NCBI RefSeq assembly: GCF_020150815.1
Contig: NZ_CP083723.1
Span: 248,001 to 312,000, forward strand
DNA: 64,000 nt
DNA from: Haloprofundus salilacus
Lineage (GTDB): Archaea; Halobacteriota; Halobacteria; Halobacteriales; Haloferacaceae
Direction: 5' to 3'
The notes under the pieces are model-generated. The model was not told the origin of the DNA and did no database searches. It worked only from the letters and a program-made list of their open reading frames with translations. Positions within the stretch are counted from its first letter, which is position 1. Each line of letters starts with the position of its first letter. This document shows positions 8,244 to 15,717 of this stretch, piece by piece. A program made the translations under genes and the position numbers.

Positions 8244-9479
8244 TCACAGCAGCGGGAACGAGCGGTCGTTCCGCGCGGGGACGTAGAAATTCGCTCGCGA
8301 CGTGACGCGGATGAAGTTCAAAATCCCGTTGTGTTCGCGGTCGGTGATGTCCGGGCTATCGTCGCGGACGTACCAGCCGTTCATCGCTTTTCGCGTCCGC
8401 CGAAAGTGGTCGAGTTTCCGCTGGAAGGTGACGAAGTGGACGCCCGGTTTACCGCCGTCGACGGTATTGAAATCGCGTCGCAGCACTAACGGTTCGTCGG
8501 TGTCGTCGCGGCGGACCTGCGCGACTTTCTCGTGGTGACCGACGACGTCGTGGTCGCGGGCGTGTTCGCGGACCTGATTCGAGAAGGGTACGTCGTCGGT
8601 GAATTTCGCCACGTCGTCCTCGGTGAACTCCGGGGAGAACATCCGCGCGATGCGCTCGTTTTCGTCGAGCGTGCCGTACCAGTCGCGGAGGTTCACCGTT
8701 AGGCGGCTGAGGTGCATCGTCGTCCCGTCGACGAATCGCCCATTGGGGATAGCGACGCTCTCCTCTCTGGGTTGTGTCCGATTGCGCCCGGAGAAAAAGC
8801 CCATGAACATCTGCTCGTCGCCGGTCAGCGCGTCGCCGGGGACGCCCTCGGCGTCGGCGTGTTCCGCGGGGAGTCCCTCGCCGAGGAAGCCGGTTCGACG
8901 CCCGCGAACCCGGAACACGTCGCCGAGACGGTGGTCGACCGACTCGCCGCCGAGGCGCTTTCGGGAGCCGAACAGCGCGCTCTCGGCAGCTGCGAGGTGC
9001 GACGGGAGGTCGCTCTCCAACACGAGCGCGGCGTCGAACGACTGGAGATCGGGGTCGTCGGTCCGCGACAGCACTTGCGGCGGGTCGATGGGGACGCGCG
9101 AGAGTTCGCCAATGCGCTCGAAGTAGTTCGTCCCCCACGCCAACGTGTGAAAGAGACCCTCGTGGTGCCAGTTGTACGCCGCTTCGAGCGTCCGCATCGC
9201 CTGTTCGACGGTCCGCGCGTCTTCGACCGACGGCTCTCGCTGGAGGTCTAACAGGAGGATACGTCGGTAGCGCGCCTGCAGGTGGTTGCCCACGTCGTCG
9301 GTCGGTAGGTACTCGTTCTGGGCGAATTGGCGGTCCGGGAGGCGGTCGCTGCGCGGATTGGCCGAGAGGCCGTCGACGCCTGGGCCGGTCGCCGGGTCGA
9401 GGAGGCGGCTACAGCCCGAGAGACCGACGGTTCCTGTCACGACCGCGAGATGACTGAGCGCGGTGCGTCGTGAAACCAC
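8244..9479 (-). CDS. DyP-like Tat lipoprotein with altered distal motif
   Basis: From a GTG start at 9479 the protein (411 aa) opens with a Tat-lipoprotein signal: SRRTALSHLAVV, then lipobox LSGC with Cys23. The C-terminal half resembles dye-decolourising peroxidases: MFMGFFSGRNR aligns with the distal GxxDG motif. GHHEK then VLRRDFN and GVHFVTFQRKLDHF align with the proximal heme His, RR motif and final strand. The distal catalytic Asp is apparently Ser (GFFSG). It is probably a cell-surface heme or deferrochelatase-like protein, or a non-heme relative. An in-frame ATG at 9575 would add 32 residues before the Tat motif and is less likely. Confidence 0.65.
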   Translation of the reverse strand: MVSRRTALSHLAVVTGTVGLSGCSRLLDPATGPGVDGLSANPRSDRLPDRQFAQNEYLPTDDVGNHLQARYRRILLLDLQREPSVEDARTVEQAMRTLEAAYNWHHEGLFHTLAWGTNYFERIGELSRVPIDPPQVLSRTDDPDLQSFDAALVLESDLPSHLAAAESALFGSRKRLGGESVDHRLGDVFRVRGRRTGFLGEGLPAEHADAEGVPGDALTGDEQMFMGFFSGRNRTQPREESVAIPNGRFVDGTTMHLSRLTVNLRDWYGTLDENERIARMFSPEFTEDDVAKFTDDVPFSNQVREHARDHDVVGHHEKVAQVRRDDTDEPLVLRRDFNTVDGGKPGVHFVTFQRKLDHFRRTRKAMNGWYVRDDSPDITDREHNGILNFIRVTSRANFYVPARNDRSFPLL

Positions 9480-9574
9480 GGCGTCTGGTAGCTCAGTACC
9501 GCTGTTCGCAAAAAGCTGTCTGTCGCCTCGGAGAACTGTCACGTCGTCGGTCCGAAACTCCCACCGACAGTACA

Positions 9575-9580
9575 TTTATT
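9575..9580 (+). promoter_or_regulatory. TATA box for the small membrane-protein trio
   Basis: ATTTATTCG is centred about 30 nt upstream of ATG 9608, consistent with a leaderless or near-leaderless transcript diverging from the DyP-like gene. Confidence 0.55.
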
Positions 9581-9607
9581 CGCTCGCTCGCACAACTCTC
9601 GACAACG

Positions 9608-9760
9608 ATGCTTCCGACACCACTCCACGTGCAGGGTGCGACCGGCATCAACGGGCCGCTTCCGCTGGAAGTCGCCCTCCTCTCGCTCGGACTCGGAGCC
9701 GTCGTCCTCGGATTCGTCGCGTACGACGCCTACCGCGCGTACGGGGAGTACGTCTCGTGA
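9608..9760 (+). CDS. 50-residue single-TM membrane protein
   Basis: Starts at a leaderless ATG and encodes a short polar N-terminus, one TM helix (about residues 19-40) and a short tail with the tyrosines YDAYRAYGEY. The stop overlaps the GTG of the next gene (GTGA). It is the first of three tiny overlapping membrane-protein genes. Confidence 0.65.
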   Translation: MLPTPLHVQGATGINGPLPLEVALLSLGLGAVVLGFVAYDAYRAYGEYVS

Positions 9761-10038
9761 GCGGCGCTTCTCGGTCGGTGGCGGCCGTTGCGCCGAGCGC
9801 CGAGACGACGCTCTACTACCTCCGGGTAACGGTGTACTCGCTCGCGACGCTGCTATGCTGTTCGCTTCTGGTCGTCGGCACCGTCGCCGTCATCGCCGAA
9901 CTGAAGGGGACGTGGCACTGGGCGATACATCTCGAATCGACGATAAGCTACATGGGCGTCTTCGTCGGAGCGCTGCTGCTCCCGCTGATTCCGTTGACGG
10001 CGACGCTACTCGTCTCGCGGTGGTGGTTCGATGCGTAG
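9757..10038 (+). CDS. Small membrane protein, 93 aa, GTG start
   Basis: The GTG at 9757 overlaps the previous stop by four bases. Two long TM segments flank a short amphipathic loop with paired Trp/His (GTWHWAIHLES). The next gene starts 8 nt before this one stops. The TM1-loop-TM2 pattern matches that of the next protein (both have A-x-x-xE before an aromatic TW pair), suggesting tandem duplication. Function unknown. Confidence 0.65.
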   Translation: MSGASRSVAAVAPSAETTLYYLRVTVYSLATLLCCSLLVVGTVAVIAELKGTWHWAIHLESTISYMGVFVGALLLPLIPLTATLLVSRWWFDA

Positions 10039-10267
10039 CCGCTACGTCACCGCGCTTCGGCGCTTCGCCGTCGTCTCCGTCGTCGGTCTCTGCCTATCTG
10101 TGTTGGGCGTCGCCGTCGTCGCCATCGTCGCCGAGTCGTACGCGACGTGGGAATGGTATTTCCGTATGGAGCAGGCGATGAGCCTGCTGATGCCCGTGAC
10201 CATGGCGTTTCTCTGTCTCTCCGTCGCGTCGGGGTTCGGCGTCGTCTACGCCGCCGACCGACGCTGA
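10031..10267 (+). CDS. Small membrane protein, 78 aa, paralogue of the preceding gene
   Basis: Two TM helices (about residues 12-36 and 49-72) separated by a loop with ESYATWEWYFRMEQ, which mirrors the corresponding loop of the 9757 protein. It overlaps that gene by 8 nt. No cofactor-binding motif is visible. The trio could form a small membrane complex. Confidence 0.65.
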   Translation: MRSRYVTALRRFAVVSVVGLCLSVLGVAVVAIVAESYATWEWYFRMEQAMSLLMPVTMAFLCLSVASGFGVVYAADRR

Positions 10268-10323
10268 GCGTTGCTGCCACGTCGACATCGCCGACCGAGG
10301 TTGAGCGTCGCTGCCACGTCGAC
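10253..10323. repeat. 37-bp direct repeat, two copies
   Basis: Two copies (10253-10286 and 10290-10323) share gccgaccg, tgagcg and ctgccacgtcgac with two or three substitutions. The first copy begins inside the 3' end of the membrane-protein gene, so the stop region was duplicated. The remaining bases to 10536 hold no gene I can support. Confidence 0.7.
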
Positions 10324-10536
10324 GGCACCGCGTTCGATCGCGTCCCAATCTGTTATGGAATCAGGTTTTCTACAGGGGAAGGCGAACGCCGATTCGATTG
10401 TCAGCGTCTTCCGCTCTGCGGATCTGATGGGGGGCGGAGACTCAGCAAGTCGTTCTTGTGCTCGGCTGCTGGCTGACAATCGGTACTTACGCACCGTGAG
10501 CGGCGCGGCCGGTTTGGAGACCATCTGCGCGACGAG

Positions 10537-11166
10537 TTAGGAGATCATCTGCGCGACGAGTTCGTCCTCGAACTCGACGAAACCGGCGAAGACGAGCGCC
10601 GCCGCCCGGAACAGCGGTTCCTCCGTCTCGTTGAGCACGTCGTCGACGAACGCCTCGTGCCACGTCGCGAGATGCTCGTCGAGGAACACGCGCTCGTAGC
10701 CGAACGCCTCCTCCGCCCCATGAAACTGCCGCTCGACGAGGTACCGGAGGAACGCGAGTTCGACGGCGATGAAGTCGTTCTCCTCACCGTACTCCTCCGG
10801 CGGCTTCCACCCCGCGGCGGCGTAACTCGCTTCGACTTGCGCGAGCCCCTCACCGATGAAGTCGGTGTCATCGCGGTAGTACGTCTCGTGCGCCAGGACG
10901 GGCGGGCGCGGCCCGACGAACACGCGCGTGTACTCCTGCGCCAGTTCATCTCGAACCGCTGCCGGGTCGCGTCCGTCGTTGTTCGCGACGAACGTTCTGA
11001 GCAGGTCGAACCCCTCGTCTAACGAGGTGTTGACTTTCGCGTCCGGCAACTGGAGGCCATCGCCGAGTAAGTTCGCGACGAACGTCTCGTCGGGTACGTC
11101 CCAGAACACCTCGATGACAAAATCCACGAGTTCGAGGCGGGCGTCGTAGACGGCGGCGTCGTCCAT
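10537..11166 (-). CDS. torD: TorD/DmsD-family molybdoenzyme chaperone
   Basis: The 209-residue all-helical protein carries the family block EYTRVFVGP followed by the HETYY segment. TorD-type chaperones bind the Tat signal of DMSO-reductase-family enzymes and hold them until the Mo/W cofactor is inserted. Its start overlaps the stop of the upstream iron-sulfur gene (ATGA). The formate dehydrogenase alpha subunit at 15.7 kb, which has a Tat signal, is the obvious client. The start at 11166 is fixed by this coupling and the natural MDDAAVYD N-terminus. Confidence 0.88.
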   Translation of the reverse strand: MDDAAVYDARLELVDFVIEVFWDVPDETFVANLLGDGLQLPDAKVNTSLDEGFDLLRTFVANNDGRDPAAVRDELAQEYTRVFVGPRPPVLAHETYYRDDTDFIGEGLAQVEASYAAAGWKPPEEYGEENDFIAVELAFLRYLVERQFHGAEEAFGYERVFLDEHLATWHEAFVDDVLNETEEPLFRAAALVFAGFVEFEDELVAQMIS

Positions 11167-13292
11167 CACTGGGCACCTCCGTTCTCGAACAGGAGGCGTG
11201 CACGGCAGTCTCCGCAGTAGTCGAAGACGCTGGCGTCGGCGCCCGGCGCAATTCCTTCGACCACGTCGCCGACCTCGCCTTTCACTTTCTCGATGGAGCC
11301 CCGACTGGCAAACGGTTTCCCGCAGCGGACGCACTCGACCATCTCGCCCTCGTATACCGTCTCCCAGCGTTCGCCGCTGTTGCGTTCGGGGAGGCGAGCG
11401 AGATCCAACCCGGTTTCGATGGTGATGGCCGTCTCCGGACAGCCTTCTTCACATAGCCCGCAGTTGACGCAGTCCTCGTGGCTGAACTGCAGGTCACCGT
11501 CGTCGGTCCGGCGGATGGCGTTGGTCGGACAGAGCGTCGAACAGGTGGGCGTGAGGTTGCACGCCTCACTCACGTCCATCAGTCCGAACGTCTCCAGCCC
11601 TCGAATCACGTCCCGGTCGGGGTCGGTGCGGGCGACGATGGCGCGGACGCTTTCGAGCGCCCAATCGTGTGTGTTGAACGCCGGGTTCGGCTTATCGTCG
11701 CGGACGACGCCCGTCGCGCGGTGTTCGCCCGCCGGAATCGGCGTCTCTGAGAGGCCGTCGACGAACGCCTCCAATTCGGCGACGAACGATTCGTGTTCGG
11801 CCGGGTCGGGCGCGAAGAACGCGGTTCTGTCGCCGAGGCCGAGGTCGGCCGTCGCGCGGTTCAGTCGCTCGACCAGTTCGGCTTTCGGGTCCGGTCCGGA
11901 GTGCAGACAGCTGTCGCCGCAGCCGACGACGGCGACTCCGTCGGCTCCCGCGGCGAGCGCGTGGAGCACGTGCGCCTCGCCGACGGTGTCGGTGCAGTTC
12001 ACCGAGACGGGGAGGACGGGCGGGTAGGTGAGGTCGGTTCCGCTCGCCGCGCGGCGGCCGTAGGCGCGGAGCGCGTCGGCGGCACGCTCCGAGCAGACGA
12101 AGGCGACGACGGGCGTCTCGATGCCTTTCTCGCCTCTGCTGAACAGCCAGCCGCCGCCTTGCTCCTCCACGTCGAGAAGCGCCTCCACTTCGCGGGCGAG
12201 GCGCTCGTTCGACGGTTCGCGGAGCATCGTCGCGCCCGTCGGGCAGGCGCTCGTGCACGCGCCGCAGTCCTGACACGCCACCTCGTCGAACTCGACGGAG
12301 TCAACGGTCGGCCGTCGGACGGCGTCGTGCGGGCAGGCGTCGGTGCAGGCGGTACAGCCTTGCTGGCTGGATTCGCCCGCCGCGCAGACGTCGAGGTCGA
12401 GGTCGAGATGCTTCGGCTTTGTGACGCCGCCGAGTAGACTCTCGACGGCGGCGACAGTTCCGGCGTCAACGGGGCCGGTGTAGTAGCCGAGTCGGCCGCC
12501 GCGCGCCGCGGACGAGCCCTCGGGATACACCACTTGGTCGACTTCGATAGCCCGCTCGATGCCGGAGCGGTCGATAGCGTCTGTTGGACAGCACTGCTCC
12601 CACTCGCCGCCAGGGGCATCGGGGTCGATGTCGACCGGGTAGCGCGTCAACATCCCCTCAGGACCCTCCTTCACGCACTTCATACAGGAGACGCAGTCGT
12701 CTGTCACCTCCGAGTGGAGCGTGAGTCGAAACTCGCCGAACTCACCCTCGACGCCGACGACGCGCCCGCGTTCGACGGTCACATCCGAGAGATCGACGTC
12801 CGAATCGTGGAAATCGCGGCCGTCGGCGACGAGCGTCACCTTGGCGGAGTCTGCGAGCGCGGCGGCCGTCTCGGCGTCGCCGACGACGACGACGGCGTCT
12901 CCGGCGTCTTGGGTGACGCTCCGACTCGCCGCCTCGTGTTCGAGTCCGGCGCGACGCGCGTTCAACAGGCGGGCGGTCTTGTCAGTCGCGGCGTCGCGGT
13001 CATGGACCCAGCCCGCGCCCGCGCGGTGGTCGACGAACGAGGTGGCCTCCGGATGGAGCCCCTTCTCCTCAGCGAGCGCCCGGAAGCGGCGCTGACAGCC
13101 ATCGTCGGGTGCAGTGACGAGCAACTGGTCAAGTTCGTACTCGTCGACGAGCTGTGCCATCGCGGGGAGACCGTCTTCGCACAGCAGCGTCGAGCTGGCG
13201 ACCACGTCCACGTCGCGGACGCCGTCTCGCGTTCGTTCGAGGTCGATGTCGCAGGTGTCGCCGCAGGAGCACACAAAGGCGCCGACGTTCAT
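11166..13292 (-). CDS. HdrA/MvhD-like multi-[4Fe-4S] electron-transfer protein
   Basis: The 708-residue modular protein begins like HdrA: VGAFVCSCG (1-11), a later Cys38, and GWVHDRDAATDKTA at 94-107, where HdrA has its conserved WVH and KA. The HdrA FAD domain is missing. Ferredoxin-type cysteine sets follow at about 200-240, 303-320 and 340-350. An MvhD-like domain at about 395-480 has Cys400, 433, 458 and 462. A further ferredoxin set (578-618) and a C-terminal CVRC...CGDC zinc ribbon (654-696) close the protein. There is no signal peptide, so it is cytoplasmic. Its operon with torD next to formate dehydrogenase suggests electron delivery. Confidence 0.8.
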   Translation of the reverse strand: MNVGAFVCSCGDTCDIDLERTRDGVRDVDVVASSTLLCEDGLPAMAQLVDEYELDQLLVTAPDDGCQRRFRALAEEKGLHPEATSFVDHRAGAGWVHDRDAATDKTARLLNARRAGLEHEAASRSVTQDAGDAVVVVGDAETAAALADSAKVTLVADGRDFHDSDVDLSDVTVERGRVVGVEGEFGEFRLTLHSEVTDDCVSCMKCVKEGPEGMLTRYPVDIDPDAPGGEWEQCCPTDAIDRSGIERAIEVDQVVYPEGSSAARGGRLGYYTGPVDAGTVAAVESLLGGVTKPKHLDLDLDVCAAGESSQQGCTACTDACPHDAVRRPTVDSVEFDEVACQDCGACTSACPTGATMLREPSNERLAREVEALLDVEEQGGGWLFSRGEKGIETPVVAFVCSERAADALRAYGRRAASGTDLTYPPVLPVSVNCTDTVGEAHVLHALAAGADGVAVVGCGDSCLHSGPDPKAELVERLNRATADLGLGDRTAFFAPDPAEHESFVAELEAFVDGLSETPIPAGEHRATGVVRDDKPNPAFNTHDWALESVRAIVARTDPDRDVIRGLETFGLMDVSEACNLTPTCSTLCPTNAIRRTDDGDLQFSHEDCVNCGLCEEGCPETAITIETGLDLARLPERNSGERWETVYEGEMVECVRCGKPFASRGSIEKVKGEVGDVVEGIAPGADASVFDYCGDCRARLLFENGGAQ

Positions 13293-13296
13293 ACTC

Positions 13297-13315
13297 GTGT
13301 GATAGCTTACCACAC
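13297..13315. promoter_or_regulatory. Inverted repeat upstream of the HdrA/MvhD-like gene
   Basis: GTGTG and CACAC arms flank a 9-nt centre, just 5 nt before the start codon of the leftward operon. A TATA-like element (minus strand TTTATTTTG) lies about 55 nt upstream of the ATG, so the palindrome falls in the leader, where a repressor or RNA structure could act. Confidence 0.35.
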
Positions 13316-13699
13316 ATGAAAGCCTTTGCGCGCCGACAGGATTCAAAATAAACGAAATATCTCTTCAGGGAGAGAGTTGACAGAAGAACTCCGTGGTTTT
13401 GGAACGTTATTGGGCCAGCCACGGTGGTCATGGTAGCCACAATCGGAGCCCGCCGACCGCTCGTTGAGTAGCAAGTAAACTACCCCACCCAACTCGTTCG
13501 CTACGTTCGCTTCTTGAAGTCGGAGGTACCACCTTGAATTACCTGAATTGAGGCGCTAAGGCCCCTTCCTCACCGAGCGAGCGAAGCGAGCGAGTAGGGA
13601 GGGGATACAGCGCCGCACAGTTCTCGGACACGTTCGACACTCAACCCACAGCCCCACGTAATCGCAACCGTTTAGTACGTGGTTTGCATAAATTATGGT

Positions 13700-13822
13700 G
13701 TGGCAACGCGCAAGACCATCTCTATCCGCGACGATCAAGAGGAGTGGATTCAGGAGAACCACCTGAGTCTGTCCTCGTTCGTCCAAGAGAAACTTGATGA
13801 ACTCATCGAAGAACGCTCGTGA
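13700..13822 (+). CDS. 40-residue ribbon-helix-helix (CopG-like) protein
   Basis: A GTG-initiated micro-gene encodes a beta strand (RKTISIRDD) followed by two helices (QEEWIQEN and LSSFVQEKLDELIEE), the RHH/CopG layout. Its stop overlaps the GTG start of tnpB by four bases (GTGA). Small RHH genes coupled to tnpB occur in haloarchaeal IS elements. A role in repressing tnpB or assisting its RNA is an inference. Confidence 0.75.
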   Translation: MATRKTISIRDDQEEWIQENHLSLSSFVQEKLDELIEERS

Positions 13823-15120
13823 ACTACAACTACAGGTATCGACTCCGACCGTCCGACGCTCTCGCAGAACAGTTAGCGTGGACTGTCGATACCTGTAGAC
13901 AGGTCTACAACCACTTCCTCTACCGACTCAACCGAAACGACGACACTTCGGCGTACTCCGAACAGAAACTTCTGCCGAGTCTCAAGAAGTGGTGGAACGA
14001 CCTGAGAGACGTTCACTCGAAAGTCCTACAGAAAGTCGTACAGCGGTTGTACGACAACCTCTCGACGCTCCGAGGGCGAAAAGGGAACGGCTACCGCGTT
14101 GGGACGCTCAAATGGAAGGCACCGAGCGAGTACCGCAGTTTCACCTACAGTCAGTCCGGCTTCAAGCTCAAGAACACGAGCGGTCGAACGCGACTATGGT
14201 TCTCAAAACTCGGAGAAATCCCCATCACCTTCCACCGCGACGTTCCCGACGACGCCGAAATCAAGACCATCACGGTCAAACGCGAACCCACCGGCAAGTG
14301 GTACGCCATCCTCGGCGTCGAAACCCCGGACGACCCGCCCGCGAAACCGGAGAATCCCGAGCGGTGTGTCGGTATCGACGTTGGCATACTCAAGTACGCC
14401 CACGACACCGACGGAACTGCGGTCGAATCGCTCGACCTGTCCGACGAGCGCGAGCGGTTGGAACGCGCACAGCGCGACCTCTCGCGGAAACAACACGGGT
14501 CGAACAACTGGGAGGAACAACGCCGTGTCGTGGCCGAACGCCACGGCGACCTGAAGAACAAGCGTCGTGACTTCCTCCACAAGCTCTCGAACTACTACGC
14601 CCGAGAGTACGACCTCGTGGCGGTCGAGGACTTGGATGCGAAAGGCTTGGTCGAACTACCGGGCAACTCGCGGAACCGAGCAGGTGCAGCGTGGGGAACG
14701 TTCCTCTCGTTGCTCGAATACAAGTGCGAACGTGAAGGAACGCACTTCGTCACCGTGAATCCGCACGGAACGACGAAAGAGTGTGCGTCCTGCGGCGTTT
14801 CGACGGACAAGCCGCTGTGGGTGCGCGAACACTCGTGTCCGGCGTGTGGGTTTGAGGCGGATAGAGATGTGAACGCGGCGTGGAACATTCTTTCTCGCGG
14901 TATCAAAAAGCGGTTAGGAGCGGGACGCTCCGAATCAACGTCCTCAGAATCGCAAGGCGATTCTGATGTGCGAACGAGAGCTTTGCTCTCGTTAACGCCT
15001 GTGGAGACTGCGCTCGCTGTGGACACCTCGGTGTCTGCAAAGCGCGTTCGCCAGATTCCGTGGAAACAGGAAGCCCCACCCTCAAGCGTGAGCCAAAAGG
15101 AGAGCGGTAGGGTGGGGTAG
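13819..15120 (+). CDS. tnpB: RNA-guided nuclease TnpB (IS1341-type)
   Basis: The 433-residue protein has the RuvC triad expected of active TnpB: Asp187 (GIDVGIL), Glu270 (AVEDLD) and Asp350 (DRDVNAAWNI). A zinc finger is formed by CASC (322-325) and CPAC (340-343). The N-terminal 180 residues are the REC/WED-like region. After Asp350 and the closing helix, the last 65 or so residues are low-complexity and overlap strong DNA hairpins, as expected where the guide RNA scaffold is encoded. The gene appears intact. TnpB cuts DNA next to a TAM using a guide from the element's right end. Confidence 0.93.
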   Translation: MNYNYRYRLRPSDALAEQLAWTVDTCRQVYNHFLYRLNRNDDTSAYSEQKLLPSLKKWWNDLRDVHSKVLQKVVQRLYDNLSTLRGRKGNGYRVGTLKWKAPSEYRSFTYSQSGFKLKNTSGRTRLWFSKLGEIPITFHRDVPDDAEIKTITVKREPTGKWYAILGVETPDDPPAKPENPERCVGIDVGILKYAHDTDGTAVESLDLSDERERLERAQRDLSRKQHGSNNWEEQRRVVAERHGDLKNKRRDFLHKLSNYYAREYDLVAVEDLDAKGLVELPGNSRNRAGAAWGTFLSLLEYKCEREGTHFVTVNPHGTTKECASCGVSTDKPLWVREHSCPACGFEADRDVNAAWNILSRGIKKRLGAGRSESTSSESQGDSDVRTRALLSLTPVETALAVDTSVSAKRVRQIPWKQEAPPSSVSQKESGRVG

Positions 15121-15122
15121 TT
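14945..15122 (+). ncRNA. Candidate omega (reRNA) scaffold at the tnpB right end
   Basis: Four hairpins run in series: a 9-bp perfect stem with a 3-nt loop (14945-14965), another 9-bp stem with a TTT loop (14973-14993), a 6-bp stem (15022-15035), and a 9-bp stem whose arms are CCCCACCCT (15074-15082) and AGGGTGGGG (15109-15117). In characterised TnpB systems the guide RNA overlaps the 3' end of tnpB and runs past the element end. Here the guide would begin at about 15123. No transcript evidence is available. Confidence 0.5.
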
Positions 15123-15173
15123 CACGCTGAAAGACGGGGTAACGCCTAAACCACTGGCAGTCTATGTTAAAGT

Positions 15174-15344
15174 ATGACACACAAAGACAGCGGTTGGCGA
15201 CCGAGCGTCGGAACCCAGACGTACGCCGGGTTTGAGCTCTGGGATCACGGCTCTGCCCCACACAAAATCAACGATGCCCAAGTCGACGGTGACATCAAAT
15301 TCGACTGGGAGGAAATCGAGCGAGCGATTCGGTCAAGAGAGTAG
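15174..15344 (+). CDS. Hypothetical small protein, 56 aa
   Basis: This ATG frame starts about 50 nt after the IS end. The product is acidic toward the C-terminus (KFDWEEIERAIRSRE) with a Gly/Trp/Tyr-containing N-terminal half, a composition typical of a real haloarchaeal protein. It could be a small gene or a remnant of one cut by the IS. No family is recognised. Confidence 0.35.
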   Translation: MTHKDSGWRPSVGTQTYAGFELWDHGSAPHKINDAQVDGDIKFDWEEIERAIRSRE

Positions 15345-15717
15345 CAGCTCTCAACATCTGATCGAATCTTCGCTAGCGGATCACCGCTTAGCCTACGGCG
15401 AGCGGTCCAAGTGTTCCCGTGAGACTATGATCTAAAGGCGGTCTGAGTCGATCTCTTCGGAGTTCACTTCGCCAACGGTACCGAAACGCGTCACCGAACC
15501 GTAGAGTAGCGAATTCTATTCTTTTCTCCGACAATTCTTCATGCCGTCTTGTATTTCGTGCATTTTCTCTTACTCGAAGAATTAATAGAGGGAACGATAA
15601 TAACTGGCGACTGTATCCCAGTTCCACCATAACACTCATTATTAAACATGCCGGACATTTGAGCATGTGCATAGATAACAGTGGACAATCACCGCAGTTG
15701 AAAGATAGGTGGGGACC
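15345..15717 (+). promoter_or_regulatory. fdhA: AT-richer regulatory region upstream of fdhA
   Basis: No gene is seen here. The stretch is clearly lower in GC than its surroundings. Near its right end a TATA-like TTATTAAA (about 15639-15646) would give a start site near 15670 and a leader of about 48 nt. AGGTGG, 8 nt before ATG 15718, is a Shine-Dalgarno-like site, unlike the leaderless genes elsewhere in the window. Confidence 0.5.
15646..15668. promoter_or_regulatory. Palindrome between fdhA TATA and predicted start site
   Basis: ACATGC (15646-15651) and GCATGT (15663-15668) form a perfect inverted repeat with an 11-nt centre. It lies directly after the TATA element, a position where a bound repressor would block transcription. 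Confidence 0.4.

Larger units (their letters stand above)
13478..15122 (+). mobile_element. IS200/IS605-type element: RHH gene plus tnpB, no tnpA
   Basis: The element is bracketed by a perfect 13-bp inverted pair, AACTACCCCACCC at 13478-13490 and its complement at 15110-15122. Inside the left end, 9-bp hairpin arms (13562-13570 and 13596-13604) resemble the subterminal palindromes of the IS200/605 group. It carries a 40-residue RHH gene and tnpB but no Y1 transposase, so movement would need tnpA in trans. It lies between the two divergent formate-dehydrogenase-region operons. Exact cut sites are not determined. Confidence 0.75.
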
